This document shows positions 23,486-27,246 of a stretch of DNA of 27,246 bases, piece after piece. Numbering within the stretch: position 1 is the first letter of the stretch; each line of letters begins with the position of its first letter. Both the position numbers and the translations under genes were made by a program. Under the pieces are notes generated by a model. That model saw only the letters and a list, made by a program, of their open reading frames with translations. It was not told the origin of the DNA and did not search any database. The DNA is from Candidatus Peregrinibacteria bacterium. Its GTDB lineage: Bacteria > Patescibacteriota > Gracilibacteria > UBA1369 > LOWO2-01-FULL-3. The stretch is taken from contig JACPLZ010000006.1 of assembly GCA_016186245.1 (NCBI GenBank), positions 1 through 27,246 of the forward strand, given 5' to 3'.

Positions 23486-24013
23486 ATGGCGAAACTGAAA
23501 ATCATTACAGGCGAGGGTAATCGAATTTTGCGGGCGAGGTCGAAGGAGGTGGTGAAATTCGATAAAGATTTGCAGAAATTTGCGAAGGATTTGATAGATA
23601 CGATGAAGGCGGCAAAGGGGCTTGGGATCGCGGCGCCGCAGGTTGGGAAAAATGTGCGGATTTTTATTGCTACTCTTGGGTATAAAACGGGAAGGGGAAA
23701 GGCTACAACCGAACGATGTTCAGTTGTAGCTATGGTAAATCCGGTGATTGTGTCGCATGGCGCGGATACGGAGATTGATGAGGAGGGGTGCCTGAGTCTG
23801 CCCGGGCAATATGGAAAAGTGGAAAGATTTTTGGAGGTGAAGATTAAATTTTTTGATCTGGAAGGCCAGAAGCAGGTTTTGGAATTGAACGGCCTGGATG
23901 CGCGAGTAGTGCAGCATGAGCTGGATCACATCAACGGGGTGTTGTTTGTAGACAGGATAAAGGAGATGGAGCATTTTCAAACTGGCTTATTGAAACAGAT
24001 GAATAAGATTTGA
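23486..24013 (+). CDS. def: Peptide deformylase
   Basis: Removes the N-formyl group from new proteins, using a bound metal ion. All three motifs are complete: GLGIAAPQVG (45-54), EGCLSLP (100-106, metal-binding Cys102), and QHELDHING (143-151, metal ligands His144 and His148, catalytic Glu145). A short insertion of about ten residues (KTGRGKATTE) lies between motifs 1 and 2, as in some type I/III variants. The last 83 bases overlap the end of the convergent ATPase copy 3, and the protein ends normally after the last helix. Confidence 0.95.
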   Translation: MAKLKIITGEGNRILRARSKEVVKFDKDLQKFAKDLIDTMKAAKGLGIAAPQVGKNVRIFIATLGYKTGRGKATTERCSVVAMVNPVIVSHGADTEIDEEGCLSLPGQYGKVERFLEVKIKFFDLEGQKQVLELNGLDARVVQHELDHINGVLFVDRIKEMEHFQTGLLKQMNKI

Positions 24014-25112
24014 GATAGGATTTTGATTCAAGCGCAATAATGTCCTGATTCCCCCGATTTATAATAAAATCCAATTCATGCTGTTTTTTGTCGCGCCAAA
24101 AATTGATACCATATCCCTTTTTCATCATCTCCATTGCGAGCCCGTTTTCCAGCAAAGCTCCGGCATCCGGACGATCTGAAAATTTCCGAAAATCATCAAT
24201 CGTCGCATTGCGAAGACCAGTGTCAAAAAAATAGACCTTTGGATTTTTGACTATTTCGGTACGTTTATTTTTATAAAAAGGCCTGATAAATCGGCAAACA
24301 TACGTTTTCTCTAAAAAATTGAGAATTTTCTTGATGGTCGGAAATGAAAATCCGCAAAGCCTTCCAAGTTCTTCATACTCAATCAAATTTCCCACCTGTA
24401 GGGAAAGGGCTTTTAAAAGAGCCTGTAACTTATAATCATCAATAAGCCCGAGAACATCCCGTACCTCCCTAAGAAAATACGTATTATAAATGTTTTGCAG
24501 CAGCTGTTCTTTTCTTTCAAAACTTTCTTCCGTTACTACTCTGGGATATCCGCCAAACCGGATGTATTCTTCATAATGTCCAGTAAGTTTTTTATGAACC
24601 GGAGAAGGAATTGATTGTATGGATTTGCCTGTTTTTTTCTGCTTTTTGTATCGCTCCAGGACATTGAGCATCGAGTGGTCTTTTGCTCTCAGCCATTCTT
24701 CAAAATCAAATGGAGAAAGTTCGAAAACAACGATTCTGCCCACCAGATATTTCACAGCATGAACCGTGATTTCGAGGGCTGAAGATCCGGAAATAATGAT
24801 TTTGATTTTTTCCCTGTCATAAATATACTTCAAAATTTTTCCTCCGTGCTTTGCGTACTGAAATTCATCAATAAAAAGATATCGATTGCCTTTTACATGA
24901 GCTGATATAAAATCGTCGGGAGCCTGCTCAAAGAGAGCAAGCGTTTTTTTATCCTCAAAAGAAAGTGAAATAGCCTTAGGAAGTTTCGCAATAAGATGAT
25001 TGATCATTGTTGTTTTACCGCATTGGCGTGCCCCCAAAATAGCAATAATTTCCGGTGCATCCAGGAATTTATGAATGGATAGCTCGAGTTTTCTGGGTAT
25101 ATATGTCGCCAT
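23931..25112 (-). CDS. AAA-type ATPase with DUF4143 domain (copy 3), 3' truncated
   Basis: A 393-residue protein with Walker A GARQCGKTTM (about 28-37), Walker B YLFIDEFQYAKHGG, IIISGSSALEITVHAVKYLVG, and the winged-helix-like LIEYEELGRLCGFSFPTIKK. The DUF4143 half has VYFFDTGLRNATI, GALLENGLAMEMM and FWRDKKQHELDFIIN...ALESKSYLK. The final about 20 residues (from FENAPSP) are read from the complement of the def 3' end and resemble no DUF4143 tail. The natural end, a strand plus helix, is missing. The gene seems to have been cut by a rearrangement that joined it to def. The frame opens at 25154, but ATG 25112 (MATYIPRKLEL) matches the family start. Confidence 0.82.
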   Translation of the reverse strand: MATYIPRKLELSIHKFLDAPEIIAILGARQCGKTTMINHLIAKLPKAISLSFEDKKTLALFEQAPDDFISAHVKGNRYLFIDEFQYAKHGGKILKYIYDREKIKIIISGSSALEITVHAVKYLVGRIVVFELSPFDFEEWLRAKDHSMLNVLERYKKQKKTGKSIQSIPSPVHKKLTGHYEEYIRFGGYPRVVTEESFERKEQLLQNIYNTYFLREVRDVLGLIDDYKLQALLKALSLQVGNLIEYEELGRLCGFSFPTIKKILNFLEKTYVCRFIRPFYKNKRTEIVKNPKVYFFDTGLRNATIDDFRKFSDRPDAGALLENGLAMEMMKKGYGINFWRDKKQHELDFIINRGNQDIIALESKSYLKSYSSVSISQFENAPSPLSCLQTTPR

Positions 25113-25246
25113 GCTTATTGGTACTAAAATTGAAAGCTGGTTTAATTCTAGCACTATCGGTGTTTTTGTTCAAGAAAACACTTCCTTCTTCTGAAGTTTA
25201 TGCCAATTTTTTGTTTTTACTGGAATTTACACTTGTTGTTTTAATA

Positions 25247-26437
25247 TTATTTTATCTTTTTGTAAAGCCGGTAGAGGCGGTAGAGATTTTTTTTGAATGG
25301 GTATTCAAGGGGTTTGGTGTAAGAAATTTCCCGGCCGCCGAATTTGCGCTTGAAGTCGGTGACGCCAGACCAGGGATGAGGTTTGCCGGAAGGAACAGTG
25401 GAATTGAAATTTTGCGCAGCAAAATTTCCGGGAGAGATGCCGAAAAAGTCGTATTTTGTGATGGTGGCGTGAGATCCTGAAACAAGTTCAGGATGACACG
25501 ATTCAGGATGACACGATTCAGGATGACACGATTCAGGATGACACGATTCAGGATGACACGATTCAGGATGACACGATTCAGGATGACATATGATGTTTTT
25601 TGCATCCTTTATTATTTCCCAGTGCAATAAATAGGGAGCCATTAGTTCGCGGTGGTCGTTGCCGGAAGCGCCAAAATAATATGTTGCCGTATCTTTAAAG
25701 TAAGTAACGATTGCTCCGGCTAAAATTTCTCCGTTAAATTTGGCGAGATAAAGGCGGGCAAGATTTTCCCTGGAAAGAGTTTCAAACATCGCGCGATAAT
25801 AATTCTCATCATGGACAGCGAATTTATCCCTATCAGCGGTTTTTTTTAACAGTCCATAAAATTCTTCGATATCGACGGATTGCTCCACCGTTACGCCTTT
25901 TTTTTCGGCGAGACGGATATTGTAACGGCCTTTTGGCTTCATTTGAGCAAGTAATTCTTCTTCTGATTTCGTTAGATCAAGAATCAGGGTGTGCTCCGGC
26001 TGGAAGCCGTGGGATACTTCGTGAAAACCGAGATGCTGAAACGAGTTCAGCATGACACGGACTGTCGCTTCGATCGCAACTGGCGGGTCAATTCTGAGAA
26101 AAATCGCATTCTCTTCTTTGGCAATTTCCTTAATTTTTTCAACGAGAAGTGCGAAATGTGAGGATGCGATTTTCGCTTCGTGAAAATCTGAAAGAAGCGG
26201 CCCGCGGGAGGCATATAGCCAGCAATATCCCTTTGGCAGACGATGGCGGATGAGCAAAGTACCGCCGACAATTTTTCCATTATCAAAAAGAGCGACTATC
26301 CAATATTTCCCCCTTGAAGGAATTTTTTCCTGAAAATGTCCCCATGCCGGCGTCTGATGGATAGTGGCGAGGGGGTGGGTTTCAATAAATTCATTCCAAA
26401 GATTTTCCTCAGATTGATCGAGAATTTTGGCCTGCAT
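25247..26437 (-). CDS. FemAB-family peptidoglycan bridge aminoacyltransferase with in-frame repeat insertions
   Basis: GNAT-fold transferase that adds amino acids from aminoacyl-tRNA to lipid II or the peptide stem. Family segments: THPLATIHQTPAWGHFQ, YASRGPLLSD, FLRIDPPV, QPEHTLILDLTKSEEELLAQ, KGRYNIRLAEKKGV, GAIVTYFKDTATYYFGASG, PYLLHWEIIKDAK, KYDFFGI and HPWSGVTDFKRKFGG. Three insertions interrupt it without breaking the frame. MLNSFQHL (129-136) comes from a palindromic element. A run of CHPES units ending CHPELVSGSH (about 284-323) comes from a second one with a tandem array. A segment around NFAAQNFNS (about 338-346) comes from a third palindrome. The TTG at 26467 is an alternative start; ATG 26437 fits better. 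It lies directly after the VapC-like gene. Confidence 0.88.
   Translation of the reverse strand: MQAKILDQSEENLWNEFIETHPLATIHQTPAWGHFQEKIPSRGKYWIVALFDNGKIVGGTLLIRHRLPKGYCWLYASRGPLLSDFHEAKIASSHFALLVEKIKEIAKEENAIFLRIDPPVAIEATVRVMLNSFQHLGFHEVSHGFQPEHTLILDLTKSEEELLAQMKPKGRYNIRLAEKKGVTVEQSVDIEEFYGLLKKTADRDKFAVHDENYYRAMFETLSRENLARLYLAKFNGEILAGAIVTYFKDTATYYFGASGNDHRELMAPYLLHWEIIKDAKNIICHPESCHPESCHPESCHPESCHPESCHPESCHPELVSGSHATITKYDFFGISPGNFAAQNFNSTVPSGKPHPWSGVTDFKRKFGGREISYTKPLEYPFKKNLYRLYRLYKKIK
25406..25428. repeat. Palindrome inside the FemAB gene
   Basis: GAAATTTTGC-GCA-GCAAAATTTC, perfect arms of ten bases. It encodes part of an insertion between the FGI and HPW segments that the family lacks. 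Confidence 0.7.
25474..25588. repeat. Palindromic element plus 15-base tandem array inside the FemAB gene
   Basis: The element begins with ATCCTGAA-ACAAG-TTCAGGAT (25474-25494). Its right half, TTCAGGATGACACGA, then recurs every 15 bases, seven starts from 25487 to 25577. Because 15 is a multiple of three and the unit has no stop, the array adds five residues per copy (CHPES). There are no spacers, so it is not a CRISPR. Confidence 0.9.
26033..26053. repeat. Single palindromic element inside the FemAB gene
   Basis: ATGCTGAA-ACGAG-TTCAGCAT, 8-5-8, preceded by GAG and followed by GACACG, exactly as the element at 25474. The two differ by a paired C/G swap in the arms that keeps the stem. This is the sign of one repeat family under stem conservation. 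Confidence 0.85.
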
Positions 26438-26470
26438 TGGCTGGAGTTTACCTGATTGGCCGGTCAAATT

Positions 26471-26854
26471 CTAGTCTCCGATACTATCCCATGCCTTTTT
26501 TAGACTTTTGTCAAAAGTGAGCAGTTCTGCATTATTTAATTTTGCAGTTGCCATTAATAAACAATCGACAAAGGATAATTTCCTATATAAAAAGAAATAA
26601 TGCATGGACAGCATTAATACATGCCTATCACTGAGCATGGTATTGACCCCCTGGTCATTAATAAATTTGTAAAATTCATAACATTTTTGTTCATGTAATT
26701 TATTTCTCAAAACCGTGAGCGTTTCACCATAAATCTGATCACAAATTCCGATGTCCCTATAATAAATGCCATTTAAAGCGCTAATGGCCTGCCTATGGCA
26801 GTTATCTGTTTTGTCTAATAAGGCTATCCAGATTGAGGTATCAATCATTATCAT
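26471..26854 (-). CDS. PIN-domain (VapC-like) ribonuclease toxin
   Basis: 127 residues. The four acidic metal-binding positions of the PIN fold are present: Asp5 in MIMIDTSIWIALLD, Glu44 in DQIYGETLTVL, Asp97 in SFVDCLLMATA and Asp115 in LLTFDKSL. VapC toxins cut tRNAs or rRNA. The start (26854, or the second Met two codons on) overlaps the antitoxin gene by 14 bases. It ends 33 bases before the FemAB ATG, so the three may form one operon. Confidence 0.88.
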   Translation of the reverse strand: MIMIDTSIWIALLDKTDNCHRQAISALNGIYYRDIGICDQIYGETLTVLRNKLHEQKCYEFYKFINDQGVNTMLSDRHVLMLSMHYFFLYRKLSFVDCLLMATAKLNNAELLTFDKSLKKAWDSIGD

Positions 26855-27116
26855 TTCTGTGAGGATTAGAGGCTCCGTAGACTATTTCATCAATTTTTTG
26901 ACTGAGATTTTTTTCGCCACTGGAAAACATTGTGTCCTCAACATCCTTGATATTAAAAATCCGGTTATTTTTTTCTTCTCTTTTTTTCCAATCAGGATAG
27001 GGAACAAATACGCCATATGGTTTACCGTTTTTAGTCACAATTACCGTCTTTTTTCCAAGAAAATATTTACGGTAATTGCGAAGAAATTCCCGAATGGTAA
27101 TACTGGTTGCTTTCAT
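26841..27116 (-). CDS. Phd/YefM-like antitoxin partner of the PIN toxin
   Basis: 91 residues from ATG 27116. The N-terminal ATSITIREFLRNYRKYF and then KKTVIVTKNGKPYGVFVPY match the Phd/YefM DNA-binding fold (strand-helix-helix, then VTKNGKP). The C-terminal tail is charged and probably unfolded until it wraps the toxin. The frame runs up to 27185, but that part contains the promoter, so I use 27116. The order, antitoxin first with overlap, is standard for an autoregulated pair. Confidence 0.8.
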   Translation of the reverse strand: MKATSITIREFLRNYRKYFLGKKTVIVTKNGKPYGVFVPYPDWKKREEKNNRIFNIKDVEDTMFSSGEKNLSQKIDEIVYGASNPHRNDND

Positions 27117-27151
27117 AGTGTAGGTATTAAATTTATGGCTTTGCATACCGG

Positions 27152-27181
27152 ATACTAACATCTTTGTCAGACATTTGTCAA
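27152..27181 (-). promoter_or_regulatory. Candidate promoter of the VapBC-like pair
   Basis: -35 TTGACA (27181-27176), 18 bases, -10 TAGTAT (27157-27152), leader of about 30 bases. A second TGACA lies 9 bases inside. A competing -10 (TAATAC) is 7 bases from the ATG, so the start point is uncertain. Confidence 0.4.
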
Positions 27182-27205
27182 ACATTTTTGGATGGATTTT
27201 AAAAA

Positions 27206-27231
27206 TCTCTGCAACGTGATGTTAGCAGAGA
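27206..27231 (-). terminator. Terminator-like hairpin at the right edge
   Basis: On the minus strand TCTCTGC (27231-27225) pairs with GCAGAGA (27212-27206) around a 12-base loop and is followed by TTTTT. It would end a transcript entering from beyond the window. Confidence 0.4.
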
Positions 27232-27246
27232 CTTATTAAATTTTTA

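Noticed and set aside
25055..25480. Plus-strand open frame with very hydrophobic stretches between ATPase copy 3 and the FemAB gene
   Set aside because: Most of it is antisense to the two genes. The hydrophobic part comes from T-rich sequence, and there is no promoter or start context.
25487..25588. Regular 15-base array as a possible CRISPR
   Set aside because: The units are contiguous with no spacers, too short, and in frame within a gene.

Overview
The window looks like a piece of a small, densely packed genome of the Candidate Phyla Radiation (Patescibacteria, Parcubacteria-like). The grounds are several gene families I associate with that group: a multi-zinc-ribbon protein, a diversity-generating retroelement (DGR), several DUF4143 ATPases, and a FemAB-type transferase carrying in-frame palindromic repeats. 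Coding is tight, Shine-Dalgarno sequences are almost absent, and TGA is used as a stop, so the code is the standard one. The lineage is an inference; no rRNA is present.

Layout. 1-3820: a partial tRNA-Tyr, a tRNA-dihydrouridine synthase, EF-P, a TerC/DUF475 membrane protein, tRNA-Pro(GGG) and an AEC-family carrier. 3980-8020: a small secreted protein, an AbiE-type type IV toxin-antitoxin pair, and a zinc-ribbon gene split by a one-base frameshift. 8077-13784: RNase J with a His/Gln-rich tail, murD, a palindromic repeat element, an S-layer-homology protein and a thioredoxin-like lipoprotein. 13847-17372: an AAA/DUF4143 ATPase, then a DGR. 17412-21269: an oligosaccharide flippase, a second DUF4143 ATPase and prfB (RF2). 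21252-23062: a two-gene AT-rich operon of unknown function. 23133-25112: an orphan RelB-like antitoxin, peptide deformylase, and a third DUF4143 ATPase whose 3' end is cut off against def. 25247-27246: the FemAB-family gene and a VapBC-like pair.

The most striking system is the DGR at about 15030-17372. A variable repeat (VR) forms the end of the target gene at 16458-17372. A template repeat (TR) lies at 16026-16139. Over 99 aligned bases the two differ at 21 positions, and all 21 are adenines in the TR strand, which is the signature of adenine-specific mutagenic retrohoming. An Avd-like gene lies between TR and RT but on the opposite strand, and its start overlaps the RT start. The RT itself is broken: a slip in a (GA)5 tract shifts the frame, and an internal deletion removes the YxDD catalytic region. 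The VR therefore records past hypermutation by an element that now looks dead in cis.

A second theme is transcription. For about a dozen genes a credible -10 box, often with a -35 at 16-18 bases, sits only 5-9 bases before the chosen ATG. This suggests mostly leaderless mRNAs. A third theme is short palindromic elements, at least two and probably three of them inside the FemAB-family gene without breaking its frame.
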